DNA of 32,326 nucleotides, taken from contig NZ_LGAK01000060.1 in assembly GCF_001292705.1 (NCBI RefSeq), positions 1 to 32,326 of the forward strand. The letters are read 5' to 3'. This document shows positions 1 to 8,605 of the stretch, one piece after another. The notes beneath the pieces were generated by a model. That model searched no databases and had not been told where the DNA came from. It saw only the letters and a list, made by a program, of their open reading frames with translations. Position 1 is the first letter of the stretch. The number at the start of each line of letters is the position of its first letter. The translations under genes and the position numbers were made by a program. This stretch comes from Marinagarivorans algicola (GTDB taxonomy: Bacteria; Pseudomonadota; Gammaproteobacteria; Pseudomonadales; Cellvibrionaceae).

Positions 1-522
1 GTTGCTTAAAGTGATGTTACTTAAGCGCTTTCAAGTACATGTTTTGACTGCCCTGTTTTTAAGTCAACAACAATAATGGCCGGCTTTATCGCGCCCATAA
101 AATTACCAAAAGTCATATCGGCGATAGATTTGTTTACTTTCTTTATGGTGAATTCGATGTTAGATATTGATGTTTAATATTGACGCTTAACGATGATTTT
201 TTGAAATATTTAAGAATCAATAGTGTGCGTACATGGCGGATTTTTACCGTGATGGCTCAGCGCTCATCTAGTCAGTGAATCATAGGGTGCCACAGGATCT
301 CAATAAACAGGGTAATGGGCGATACACTATCAAAAATAAATAGATAATATGTGCTCGAAGACGCGTGTGACGGGTTATCGAGAGTGCTGGGCATTTGGTA
401 GCTTAGGAAATGGCTTTGGTCGCTTTCACGGCGTACTGCTATGCAGGCTCTATACTCAAAAGATGAGATAAAAATGGGTTAAAAACGGGTGAATGTAGGC
501 TCTCAGTAGAGCAATTAGTTCG
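1..522. other. Intergenic, no supported gene
   Basis: No convincing gene is visible on either strand. A 24-codon open stretch in frame 2 ends near position 76 and could be the tail of an upstream gene, but nothing in it is recognisable. The DNA is AT-rich and presumably contains the promoter of the three-gene operon that follows. I could not pick out a convincing -35/-10 pair. Confidence 0.5.
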
Positions 523-1572
523 ATGGCTCGGCGCAGGTATCTAATGAGTATAAAAAATCACGGGTGGGCACATGGTGCATATGGGTGTGTACTGTGCGTC
601 TTGTTGGCGGCATATGCACAGGCGCAACACATCGAATCGACGATTGGTCGTATAGTCACTGATAATGCACGGGTATCAATGGATGCCGCAGTGCGGAGTG
701 TTTGGGGTCGTGACGATTATGCGCAGTATGTTGTAGGTTTAGACTATCACAAAATATGGAGCGTGAATCAACGCGATATTGGCGTGTTAACAATCCAGCC
801 TTATGTGGTCAACTTTGCCGGTAAAATGGCCACGCCTTATTTTTTTGATGGTCGCGATACCGAGCTTACATGGCGCATTACTAATTTTAATTACATGATG
901 CTGCCCAGTGGTGCGCTGCGCATTCGGGTGGGGCATTTTGAAATTCCCTTTGGGCTAGAACAAAACGCCGATACTAACGGTACGCTGCGGCAGTACAGTG
1001 CCAGCGCAGATCGCGGGATTAAAGCAGATTGGGGTGGCACAATCAATGGCGTGCTGCCCTGTTGGGAATATGAATTTGCGCTATCGCGTGGCTCGGGCAA
1101 CGACATCAGTAGCCGTGATAACCCGTTGGTTTTGTCCGGTCGTATTGGCAGTGCTTCTCACCGTAACTGGATTGTTGGCGGTTCTTTCTTTGAAGGCCGA
1201 GTGCAAACGCCCACATCGGCTATTCGGCGCAAGCGCATAGGGGTTGATGCTAGCTATTATTATCGGCACTGGGGCATTTTGGGTGAGGCTTCTTATGGTG
1301 ATGACGCGGGTTTCCGTCGGGAGCACTATTTAATTGAGTTCTCTTGGCGTAATGCGCTCGAATCTATACAGCTCTATTCACAATACCATGTTCAAAATAA
1401 AGAGCGCTCGATGGTGAATATAAAAAATCAATCGCAGCGCTTAACGATAGGTGTGGAGTGGGCACTTGGACGTCGCTTTTCGATTAATGCTCAGTGGTGG
1501 GAGCCTACCAATACGGCGGCTTCGGTAAACCCGCCCTCTGAGTTTGCAGCCCAGTTGAGGTATCGCTTATGA
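523..1572 (+). CDS. Outer-membrane beta-barrel (porin-like) protein
   Basis: Exported protein of about 349 aa. The N-terminus is basic followed by a hydrophobic core (GCVLCVLLAAYAQAQ) and a likely signal-peptidase site after AQA. The rest is alternating polar/aromatic beta-strand sequence rich in Tyr, Trp, Gly and Arg, with a C-terminal strand ending in Leu-Arg-Tyr-Arg-Leu, as expected of an outer-membrane barrel. The segment reading RVGHFEIPFGLEQ resembles the strand/loop pattern of phosphate-selective (OprP/OprO-like) porins, so that superfamily is my best guess; substrate unknown. An in-frame ATG at 544 gives a more typical signal peptide and may be the true start; neither start has a strong ribosome-binding site. 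The stop overlaps the next start (ATGA), indicating translational coupling with the following exported protein and probably with the downstream GGDEF-EAL gene. Confidence 0.7.
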   Translation: MARRRYLMSIKNHGWAHGAYGCVLCVLLAAYAQAQHIESTIGRIVTDNARVSMDAAVRSVWGRDDYAQYVVGLDYHKIWSVNQRDIGVLTIQPYVVNFAGKMATPYFFDGRDTELTWRITNFNYMMLPSGALRIRVGHFEIPFGLEQNADTNGTLRQYSASADRGIKADWGGTINGVLPCWEYEFALSRGSGNDISSRDNPLVLSGRIGSASHRNWIVGGSFFEGRVQTPTSAIRRKRIGVDASYYYRHWGILGEASYGDDAGFRREHYLIEFSWRNALESIQLYSQYHVQNKERSMVNIKNQSQRLTIGVEWALGRRFSINAQWWEPTNTAASVNPPSEFAAQLRYRL

Positions 1573-2585
1573 GAGGGTTATTCGCTATAAAGCGCGCTGT
1601 TGTCGTTGGGCTTATAGGTTGGGTATGGGTATTTTTTGCAACACCTTTGCAGGCAGCGTATTGTTCGTTGCGCGATCCTGTTTTAGCGATTAATACGTTA
1701 TACAGTGGGGCGACAACGCACCGCTCGGTGGTTAAAACCATAACCGGAAAAACCCGTAACGCGATTGCCCAGCGTCTGCCTTTTACGCTGCATTTTAATG
1801 AGTTGGGACGCCACACTATTTATGTGGCTTATTACCAAGATAAGCCTTTGGGTTTTGTGCATGCCCGTTCAGAGTTATCGGATTGGGGGCTGATTGAAAT
1901 TGCGTGGGCGCTCACACCAGATTTAACCATCGATGATTTCTTTTTTCAGCGCTGTCGTAGCCCCGAATGCAGCGAAAGTTTGCGTCAGCGTGTACTCGCC
2001 GATATCAAAGGTCAATCGCTCGATAATATTTTAGCGTTAATGGATAAGAGCGCTAATGCCCTAGTACCCGAGCTTGCTCAAAAATATAAAGGTGAGTCTG
2101 AATTAGTTTTATCTCTATTGCGCTCGGCGCTGAAAACAATCGCTGCTACTCAGTATGGGTGGCCCAATACTGTTCTGAACGCACAACGCATAGACTTTTT
2201 AAATAGTGCCCTAAAGCGCAATGATATGCATGTGAGGGTGCGGCCCTTACGCGAGGCTGGCGAGCAGTACTGGGCAACTCTTTTAGACGACAGCATTGTC
2301 GATACAAAAACGATAAATATGTTTGATATTTATGCTGGCTCGCAAGAAATCGCACGTTTGGCGCAGGCGCACTGGCGGCATCATGGCCGTACGGGTGTTT
2401 TTCAGTGGGTGTTTTCAGGCGATCGCGAGGTATTAGCAATACGTTTTAGTGGTATCAAGCCTGAGCCGAGTATGGAGGAGGCTTTTATACAGCTGGTAGG
2501 ACATCGACTGCCATCCATTGAAAACTGCGCAAGCGCCTCACAAGTAGTGGGTGTGGCGCTGTATCACAGTCTTTATCATAAGTAA
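1569..2585 (+). CDS. Exported protein of unknown function, possibly FMN-binding-like fold
   Basis: 338 aa with a clear signal peptide (hydrophobic segment about residues 9-28, cleavage likely after LQA), so it is probably periplasmic. The start is supported by GAGG 8 nt upstream and by the ATGA overlap with the porin-like gene. Residues about 50-130 (TLHFNELGRHTIYVAY, GFVHARSE, GLIEIAWALTP, FFFQRCRSPEC) loosely recall periplasmic FMN-binding domains of the NqrC/RnfG type, but I see no diagnostic flavinylation motif, so this is only a suggestion. Cysteines occur in the first residues of the mature part, in the CRSPEC segment and near the C-terminus, and could form disulfides. Sandwiched between an outer-membrane barrel and an inner-membrane c-di-GMP protein, it could be the periplasmic go-between of a signalling trio. 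I do not recognise a named family with confidence. Confidence 0.65.
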   Translation: MRGLFAIKRAVVVGLIGWVWVFFATPLQAAYCSLRDPVLAINTLYSGATTHRSVVKTITGKTRNAIAQRLPFTLHFNELGRHTIYVAYYQDKPLGFVHARSELSDWGLIEIAWALTPDLTIDDFFFQRCRSPECSESLRQRVLADIKGQSLDNILALMDKSANALVPELAQKYKGESELVLSLLRSALKTIAATQYGWPNTVLNAQRIDFLNSALKRNDMHVRVRPLREAGEQYWATLLDDSIVDTKTINMFDIYAGSQEIARLAQAHWRHHGRTGVFQWVFSGDREVLAIRFSGIKPEPSMEEAFIQLVGHRLPSIENCASASQVVGVALYHSLYHK

Positions 2586-2668
2586 TGATGGCTTTCTAAT
2601 AACAACATCTACCCTTCAAAGCGCAGCACTTGGGTGGAGCCAGTGTTTACAAGTGGAGTACAGTAATA

Positions 2669-4717
2669 TTGAAAATTAAAAGCTATCTCGCTATTTTAGT
2701 GTTGATTGCTCTGATAGGGGGCAGTGGCGTGCGCTATTTACTGTCTCAAGGATTTGATTCTGTGACGCATAGTACCCAAGTTCATGCCGATATTGTCCTT
2801 TGGCAAAAAGACTTCCAGCGCATTATGTTGGATGCGCCACAGTACTTAGTCGCTGCCGATCTTGTTATTGGTTCTGGAGAAACGTATTTGTCGGTCGGTA
2901 CCCTTAAAAAAGGTACTAATGTCATTCATGATATTGAATATCTTATTCAAACAAATGTGTTGCTGCAGGATATTACACCGCTCAAAGAGATTATTGAGTA
3001 TGCGGCAGATATTAATCGTTATATTCAGCAGGTATCAGACATGCCGTTATCGGAAGGTGAGTATGATAGCCGCTATGATTTTCTGAATAACCTTCTCGTG
3101 TTATACGAGCCCACCGCTGAGAAATTTGCAGATAAAGTGCGCTCTGTGGGTGCTGATATAGCAGTACAAGTAGAGGCTAATTTTACTCAACTAACTCAGC
3201 AAAAAAAGAATATGTATTGGTACTCGCTGTTTATCCAATCGTGCTTTACTTTATTGGTATTGTTGTGTTGGTTTTGGATTTACAGAAAAATACTGCAGCC
3301 TATTACAGCTTTGCGCCAATCGGTAGAGCACTTTGAATATGGCGGTGTTTTTATGCCCATTCAGCAAGGCCCTAAAGAAATCATACAATTAAGTCATTCT
3401 TTTTCTGAGTTAGCCGACTCTTTGTTTTTCCAGGCTAGTCACGACCCTTTAACCAAGTTATTTAATCGCCGCGCTTTTAATCGTTCTATGGGCCGTTTTT
3501 TGGATGATATTCAAGAAACCGATGACTCGCATTGCTTGTGTTTTATAGATCTTGATCACTTTAAAACCATTAACGATACATGCGGTCATGCGGCAGGTGA
3601 TGAGTTACTGTCTTTGATTGCCCAGCTGCTCGAAAGCCATGTAAGAGCGAGCGATTTGGTGGCACGTCTCGGTGGTGATGAATTTGCATTATTGTTGTAT
3701 CAGTGTCCATTAAGTCGTGCACAGCAAGTTGCCGAGAGCATTCGTCAAGCTATTCAAAAATTTGATTACGTATGGCAGGGTGATACCTTTCATATAGGCG
3801 CCAGTATTGGTATTACTGAAGTGCGCAACGATAGTGGGTTACTTGAAGATATATTAAATGCAGCTGATATTGCATGTATGCAGGCTAAGGTATCTGGTCG
3901 TAATGCAGTGAATGTCTTTGATTCGGCAAAAGATTTAGTGCAGCAAAAACGCATAGAAGCCATGAGTGTTAATGATATAAAAAGTGCCTTAGAATTTAAT
4001 CGCTTTGAGCTCTATTGGCAGGGTATTGAGCCTCTGAGTCAAAGCGCGACCAGTGGCGAGCATTATGAAATACTGCTACGAATGAAAGATAAAACTGGCG
4101 GTCTTATTAGCCCTGCGTTATTTATGCCTTTGGTTGAACGTTATCGTTTAGGTGTGCAAGTTGACTGCTGGGTGGTTGATCATGTTTTTGATTGGTTTGT
4201 GGCTAATCCTCAAGCGTTAGAGCGCCTTAAGCTGTGTTCTATTAATTTGTCGGGTCAATCAGTTGGCTGCAGTGATTTAATGGTGTTTATCGAAAACAAA
4301 ATTAAAGGGCTTAATTTTCCTTTTGAAAAAATATGCTTCGAAATAACAGAAACAGTTGCCATTACCGATTTTGAAACAGCTACCACTTTTATTCAAAGCT
4401 TAAAATCTTATGGGTTTCGCTTTGCTTTAGATGATTTTGGTAGTGGATTTTCGTCTTTTTCTTATCTTAAAAGTATGAATTTTGATTATATTAAAATTGA
4501 TGGATCTTTTGTGAAAGATATGCTGAATAATCGATTTGACTGGTCAGTAGTTAAGGCGATTGATGAAGTCGCTAAAGCTAGCGGTAAGTATACTATTGCC
4601 GAATTTGTAGAAAGCCATGAGATTGCACAAGAGCTTAGTCGTCTAGGAATTGATTTTGCGCAGGGCTATCATTTTTATCACCCCGAACCGCTGGCACAAA
4701 AAATATCGATGGTTTGA
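2669..4717 (+). CDS. Membrane-bound GGDEF-EAL bifunctional c-di-GMP protein
   Basis: Cyclic-di-GMP synthase/phosphodiesterase of the inner membrane. Numbering from the TTG at 2669: TM1 about 4-24, periplasmic sensor about 25-180, TM2 about 182-205, a HAMP-like linker to about 250, GGDEF domain about 255-415 and EAL domain about 440-680. The GGDEF signature is intact (335-339) with an RxxD inhibitory site at 326-329, so the cyclase half should be active and product-inhibited. The EAL half has the variant EIL (467-469), NLS, FEITET, DDFGSG (from 588), YIKID and EF(V)E, so the metal-binding and catalytic residues look retained and phosphodiesterase activity is possible. The frame is open from a TTG at 2630, but TTG 2669 has GGAG 10 nt upstream and starts directly at the signal anchor, so I prefer it. 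It lies 83 nt after the exported protein on the same strand with no visible terminator, so probably the same operon. Confidence 0.9.
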   Translation: MKIKSYLAILVLIALIGGSGVRYLLSQGFDSVTHSTQVHADIVLWQKDFQRIMLDAPQYLVAADLVIGSGETYLSVGTLKKGTNVIHDIEYLIQTNVLLQDITPLKEIIEYAADINRYIQQVSDMPLSEGEYDSRYDFLNNLLVLYEPTAEKFADKVRSVGADIAVQVEANFTQLTQQKKNMYWYSLFIQSCFTLLVLLCWFWIYRKILQPITALRQSVEHFEYGGVFMPIQQGPKEIIQLSHSFSELADSLFFQASHDPLTKLFNRRAFNRSMGRFLDDIQETDDSHCLCFIDLDHFKTINDTCGHAAGDELLSLIAQLLESHVRASDLVARLGGDEFALLLYQCPLSRAQQVAESIRQAIQKFDYVWQGDTFHIGASIGITEVRNDSGLLEDILNAADIACMQAKVSGRNAVNVFDSAKDLVQQKRIEAMSVNDIKSALEFNRFELYWQGIEPLSQSATSGEHYEILLRMKDKTGGLISPALFMPLVERYRLGVQVDCWVVDHVFDWFVANPQALERLKLCSINLSGQSVGCSDLMVFIENKIKGLNFPFEKICFEITETVAITDFETATTFIQSLKSYGFRFALDDFGSGFSSFSYLKSMNFDYIKIDGSFVKDMLNNRFDWSVVKAIDEVAKASGKYTIAEFVESHEIAQELSRLGIDFAQGYHFYHPEPLAQKISMV

Positions 4718-5100
4718 TGATGTGTTTAAATTTTAGGCATTGATAAGGTTATTTTGTTGTCGCGATAAATTAAGAACTCTTTCGCATAAGTTAAATATTG
4801 AGTAGCGAAAAATAAGAGGTAATTCACACCCCGTAGCTTTGTTTTTTTTGGTGAGTTGTAAATCATTTTTTAACCTATAGGCTGGGCAATGTTAATAGTG
4901 CTGATGTGAGGTTGTAGTAGGTAAGACTCTAATACTCTGCTTAATGACTAGTGAAAAAGTAGCGTATCTCACAGGTTATCAGTTTGCAATACATGGATAC
5001 CTGCTGTTGAGGTTGGTTGATAAAAAATTAATGATTTAGCTTTATTGTTGTATTTGAATTACAGCTTTAACATATACTCTTAAAATGTGGTGTGTTTTAT
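4718..5100. other. Intergenic, AT-rich, no gene seen
   Basis: No gene is supported. Near 4790-4830 six-base arms TTTCGC/GCGAAA flank an AT-rich loop, but there is no matching T-run to call a terminator. A TATACT hexamer at 5073-5078 could be the -10 element of the downstream metallopeptidase gene. The best partner upstream (TTGTAT at 5048) is 19 nt away, so the promoter is only tentative. Confidence 0.35.
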
Positions 5101-6783
5101 ATGTTGCAAAAAAATAAAAATGTGAATAAATCACTAGGTGTAACGGTGGTGGCTTTAGCTTTGCCGGCATTCATTAGTGCCTGTTCGGGTTCGGGCTCAT
5201 CAACAAACACTACTGTCGATACACCAGCTTCCAGTAGTCACGCCTCCCAGCAAAGCTCGGTTCAACAAAGTTCGGTTCAACAAAGCTCGGTTCAACAAAG
5301 TACAGTTTCTAGTCTTTCCTCCTCCACATCCTCAATGATTGCATCGTCTTCGTCAGCCATTGGTGACCAAGATAGTGATCAAGACGGCATTATTGATAGT
5401 CAAGATGACTGCCCTCAAACCGAAGCCGGTGCGATGGTTGATAATAAAGGCTGCGCTGTTCCAGTGGTGCAACCACCTAAGCTAAAGGCTCAGAAGTTTG
5501 TTTTTGACGATCAAAGCCCAATAGGGAGTGTATTGGCAAAAGTTAAAATCGAAAACCCCGATAACCTAGCGATCAGTACCAAACTGATGTGGGATAATAA
5601 TTCGCCATCACCCTTTTCGATTAATACGGAAGGTGAAATCTTATTGGACTCTACAATCACCGCTGGTGACAATATCGATTTTACTATCGTGGTGATGTAC
5701 GGCGAAAAGAGTGTATCGCAAGCGATGACTGCACGTATTGTAACCACCCAGTTAGCATCCGATCAGCGCTCAATACGGGGTACTCAAAAAGCTTTATGGA
5801 TATTGCCCGATTTTAATGGTCACAAAGGCAAGCATACCTCCACCACAGTGAATGCTGCGATGGAGACGCTCAATGCCTATATTAAAGTTGAATCGTATGA
5901 TCAGCTCCGCATTACTTGGGAGCAAACACCATTTATCCCCATGAACTCTGATATCACAGAGGAGCTGAGCAAGAGTGTTTATGGAATACGTGATTTTGTC
6001 ATTGATAAAGCAAAAGCGGCAAATCCGTTATATGACAGTAAAAATTTTGATTTTGTGTATTTAGGTTTTCCCAGTGGTGCCTTTAGTGGCGGTGGTGCCC
6101 TAGGTGTACGCAATGGCAATAAAGGAACCTCTTGGATTGGTCCTGACCCTTGGACGCCGGGCATTGTGCATGAGTCATTTCATATGTTTGGTGTCGGCCA
6201 TGCTGAGGTTATTATGGGAGACGTTACTTACCCTGCGCCCACTGGCAGTGGTGGGCATGACCCCTATTACTTTATGGGAAGTGAAGGTGGCGCCAAAATA
6301 GATCATGGTAATGGTAATTACACGATTCAAGCAGGGATTAATGTACCAATGAAATATCGCATGGGTTGGTTAACCCCCGCGAATATTCAACATGTGACAG
6401 GCTCTGGCGTTTACCGCATACAAGGTCATCGTTTAGTTCAAAAGCCAGGGCTTAATGTTTTGGCATTAAAGATAAAAGCTGACGGCAAGCAATTTATGGT
6501 AGCGTACGAGCCGGATTCTTTTAGCCCTCGTATTAAGACAAATGGTCTTGTAGTTCACTTGTTTACTGGTGATGTGTCTAGAATATTAGATGCCAAACCT
6601 AGCTCAGTAGCGGATGATTCAAATATTCGACAGGCATTAAATGAAGTCGCCGAATTTGCTGATGCGGCGATTGTAGAGGGCGAAACGATGCATGTCGGGT
6701 CGTTTTTTGATGTGACATTGGTCAAAGAAGGTGGTAAGGGCGATAAGCGCTGGGCGGATATAAGAATTGATTGGCATCAATAA
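5101..6783 (+). CDS. Secreted lipoprotein zinc metallopeptidase (M6/M11-like) with TSP3 repeat
   Basis: About 560 aa. A lipoprotein signal ends in the lipobox ISAC with Cys at about residue 28. A Ser/Gln-rich linker follows (to about 85), then an Asp-rich thrombospondin type-3 calcium repeat (DQDSDQDGIIDSQDDCP, about 89-105), then a cadherin/beta-sandwich-like stretch (about 127-215). The catalytic domain carries the extended zinc motif HESFHMFGVGH (His357, Glu358, His361, His367) followed by Ala-Glu, with a Met-turn candidate in YRMGW (Met421). This HExxHxxGxxH layout fits metzincin-like peptidases such as M6 (immune inhibitor A) or M11 (gametolysin); which family cannot be settled by eye. 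It likely acts at the outer surface or is released. The frame extends to a GTG at 5092, but ATG 5101 has a better-placed purine-rich site. It appears monocistronic. Confidence 0.85.
   Translation: MLQKNKNVNKSLGVTVVALALPAFISACSGSGSSTNTTVDTPASSSHASQQSSVQQSSVQQSSVQQSTVSSLSSSTSSMIASSSSAIGDQDSDQDGIIDSQDDCPQTEAGAMVDNKGCAVPVVQPPKLKAQKFVFDDQSPIGSVLAKVKIENPDNLAISTKLMWDNNSPSPFSINTEGEILLDSTITAGDNIDFTIVVMYGEKSVSQAMTARIVTTQLASDQRSIRGTQKALWILPDFNGHKGKHTSTTVNAAMETLNAYIKVESYDQLRITWEQTPFIPMNSDITEELSKSVYGIRDFVIDKAKAANPLYDSKNFDFVYLGFPSGAFSGGGALGVRNGNKGTSWIGPDPWTPGIVHESFHMFGVGHAEVIMGDVTYPAPTGSGGHDPYYFMGSEGGAKIDHGNGNYTIQAGINVPMKYRMGWLTPANIQHVTGSGVYRIQGHRLVQKPGLNVLALKIKADGKQFMVAYEPDSFSPRIKTNGLVVHLFTGDVSRILDAKPSSVADDSNIRQALNEVAEFADAAIVEGETMHVGSFFDVTLVKEGGKGDKRWADIRIDWHQ
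5248..5307 (+). repeat. Four 15-bp tandem repeats encoding a QQSSV linker
   Basis: Four consecutive 15-bp units of the form caacaaagctcggtt (5248-5262, 5263-5277, 5278-5292, 5293-5307) differ at only a few bases and encode repeated Gln-Gln-Ser-Ser-Val. The unit is a multiple of three, so copy-number change would lengthen or shorten the linker without a frameshift. Confidence 0.9.
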
Positions 6784-6786
6784 AAA

Positions 6787-7042
6787 ATCGCTATTGAGTC
6801 AAGCTAACAAGCCCCACCTGATAGGGTATTGCTGGATTATTTTGTATGCATTGAAGTGTTGGGCCTTGCAGGGGAAAGATGGGTTAAACAGTGCGCCTGC
6901 ATAAGGATATGCAAAATAGCATTTTGGCAGGCTAAAGTCGAGGGGCAGGCTGTCGTGAGCGCTTATAGGGCGCCCATGGATGGCTCGAGTGACCCAGTCA
7001 ATGATTTATTAATGCCCAATCTTGGTGTTCCTGAATCGTGAC
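6787..7042. mobile_element. MITE-like intergenic element, copy A (256 bp, degenerate)
   Basis: Left end atcgctattgag (6787-6798) and right end ctgaatcgtgac (7031-7042) are degenerate forms of the termini GTAACTATTCAG / CTGAATAGTTAC seen in copies at 15074-15259 and 19622-19772. Shared internal blocks include CACCTgATAGG near 6816, CTGGATTAT, GAGCGCTTATAG near 6958 and AATGATTTATTAATGCC near 7000. It is the longest copy, with about 70-100 bp extra in the middle. It starts only 4 bp after the metallopeptidase stop codon. No target duplication is recognisable, and the open frame inside (6829-7041) is not gene-like. Confidence 0.6.
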
Positions 7043-7091
7043 TTTTTTTGATGTTTTTGAATAGCGATTAATATAAACCGTTATTGTTTTT

Positions 7092-7131
7092 AAAAAGCGC
7101 ACCGGCCAATCATCATTGCTCGGTGCGCTTT
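7092..7131 (-). terminator. Intrinsic terminator of the RND efflux operon
   Basis: A perfect 11-bp stem AAAGCGCACCG (7094-7104) / CGGTGCGCTTT (7121-7131) encloses a 16-nt loop, 10 bp beyond the stop of the outer-membrane factor gene. Read on the minus strand the stem runs into five T residues. It could also stop plus-strand transcription. Confidence 0.9.
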
Positions 7132-7141
7132 GCTTTGTGGC

Positions 7142-8605
7142 TTAGGTATCGGTTTGGGTTTGTGTTTGCCAGCCACCACCAAGTGTTTTGTAAATTGCAA
7201 TTAAATTGAGCAATACCTTAATATCGCTTTGCGCTAACTGTGCATTGACATTCAACTGCTCGCGTTGAGCATCGAGAACACTTAAAAAGTCACTACTTCC
7301 GAGTGCAAACTTTTTGCTAGCCAATATTGCCGCTTGGCCACTGGCATTGGCAGCTTGTTGCAAGCTTGCGCGTCGCTGTTCTTCACGTGTAAAGTTTTGT
7401 AAATTGTTGTCGGTTTCTTCTAACGCGATCAATACACGTTGTTCGAATTCGGCCAAGCGAGCTTGGGTGTTAGCGTCGGCTGCTTTAATTTGATTGTGTA
7501 CACGGCCCAAATTAAACGCTGCCCAATGAATGCGTGGCGAAAACAAAAATGTAGAGGTATTACTATCGCTTAAGCGAGACCAGTCGTTGGCTAAATAACC
7601 TAAACCGCCGGTAAAGCTGATGTTGGGATAAAGGTCGGCGACGCGAATATTATACTGCGCCACTGAAGCTGTTAATGCATATTCAGCACGTTGAATATCG
7701 GGGCGTCGTTTGATTAAATCTTGTGGATTCCCCACTGATACTGTCGCGGGTAAGCTTGGCAACGCTTGCACATGAGTGAGATCTGATTTAAGTGATGTCA
7801 CTTTATTACCCGTCAATACACTTAAGCGATTGAGGCCGCTATTAATCTTTGCCTCTAGTGCAGGAATGCTTGCGCGCGTGAGTGCTAGTTGTGATGTTGC
7901 GCGCGCCACATTAAGCTGGTCACCAGAGCCGACTTCGGAAAAACGCTGGGCAAGTGTTAATGTTTGCTGCCAAATGCCCGCATTTTTTTGCGCGATACTG
8001 CGTAAGTATTGATGGCCGCGCACATTGATATAAGTGCTGGCAACCTCGGCCGCAATACTGACTTGGGCGGCGTATAAATCGGCAAGGCTAGCGCCAACTT
8101 GTGCGTGTGAAGCGCGTGCGCCGTTGCGCACGCGACCAAATAGATCAAGCTCCCAGCGGGCATCAAAACCTGCAATATAGGTATCACTAATCCGTGAGCC
8201 ACTATCGCCGACGATATCTGCGCTTTGGCGCTGCCTTACAGCGCTTACATCAGCTTCTACCGTTGGTAGATAATCGAGTTGACTATTGCGTAAATACGCT
8301 CGCGACTGCGCCAAAGAGGCCGCAGCAATACGAATAGAGTGGTTATATTGTAATGAGTTTTCAATAAGGCTATTTAAAGCCTCATCATTAAAAAGTGCCC
8401 ACCATTGTGCGATGGGCTGCTGCCCATTGATTGCTGTCTCTTGCGCTACAGGTAACGTAAAAGGTATGGCTGCTGCACTTAAGTCAGCACTCGCGCGTAC
8501 TTCATTGGGCGATTTAAAAGTGCTGCATGCACTGATCGCCAATGCTAAGGTGGTGAGTGAAGCAGTTTTTATAAAGCGCTTAGTCAGCGATAAATTAATA
8601 TTCAT
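7142..8605 (-). CDS. RND efflux outer-membrane factor, OprM/NodT-family lipoprotein
   Basis: 487 aa, the normal length for TolC/OprM-type channels. The N-terminal lipoprotein signal ends in ISAC with Cys27. The body has the two tandem outer-membrane-efflux repeats, with family landmarks such as QWWALFND near the start of the mature protein, DARWELDLFGRVRN, RRPDIQRAEYALTA, DLYPNISFTGGLGY, and a C-terminal GSSDFLSVLDAQREQLNVNAQLAQ. It forms the trimeric channel through which the pump releases drugs to the outside. It is the last gene of the operon: its ATG overlaps the pump stop by ATGA, with AGGAG 8 nt upstream, and a strong terminator follows. Confidence 0.95.
   Translation of the reverse strand: MNINLSLTKRFIKTASLTTLALAISACSTFKSPNEVRASADLSAAAIPFTLPVAQETAINGQQPIAQWWALFNDEALNSLIENSLQYNHSIRIAAASLAQSRAYLRNSQLDYLPTVEADVSAVRQRQSADIVGDSGSRISDTYIAGFDARWELDLFGRVRNGARASHAQVGASLADLYAAQVSIAAEVASTYINVRGHQYLRSIAQKNAGIWQQTLTLAQRFSEVGSGDQLNVARATSQLALTRASIPALEAKINSGLNRLSVLTGNKVTSLKSDLTHVQALPSLPATVSVGNPQDLIKRRPDIQRAEYALTASVAQYNIRVADLYPNISFTGGLGYLANDWSRLSDSNTSTFLFSPRIHWAAFNLGRVHNQIKAADANTQARLAEFEQRVLIALEETDNNLQNFTREEQRRASLQQAANASGQAAILASKKFALGSSDFLSVLDAQREQLNVNAQLAQSDIKVLLNLIAIYKTLGGGWQTQTQTDT

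Noticed and set aside
4870-4925. Another copy of the GTAACTATTCAG element
   Set aside because: CCTATAGG and TGGGCAATGTTAATAGTGCT look a little like the element interior, but no termini or further blocks align.
6829-7041. 70-codon open frame on the plus strand
   Set aside because: It lies wholly inside copy A of the intergenic repeat element, has no ribosome-binding site, and the frame is not kept in the other copies.
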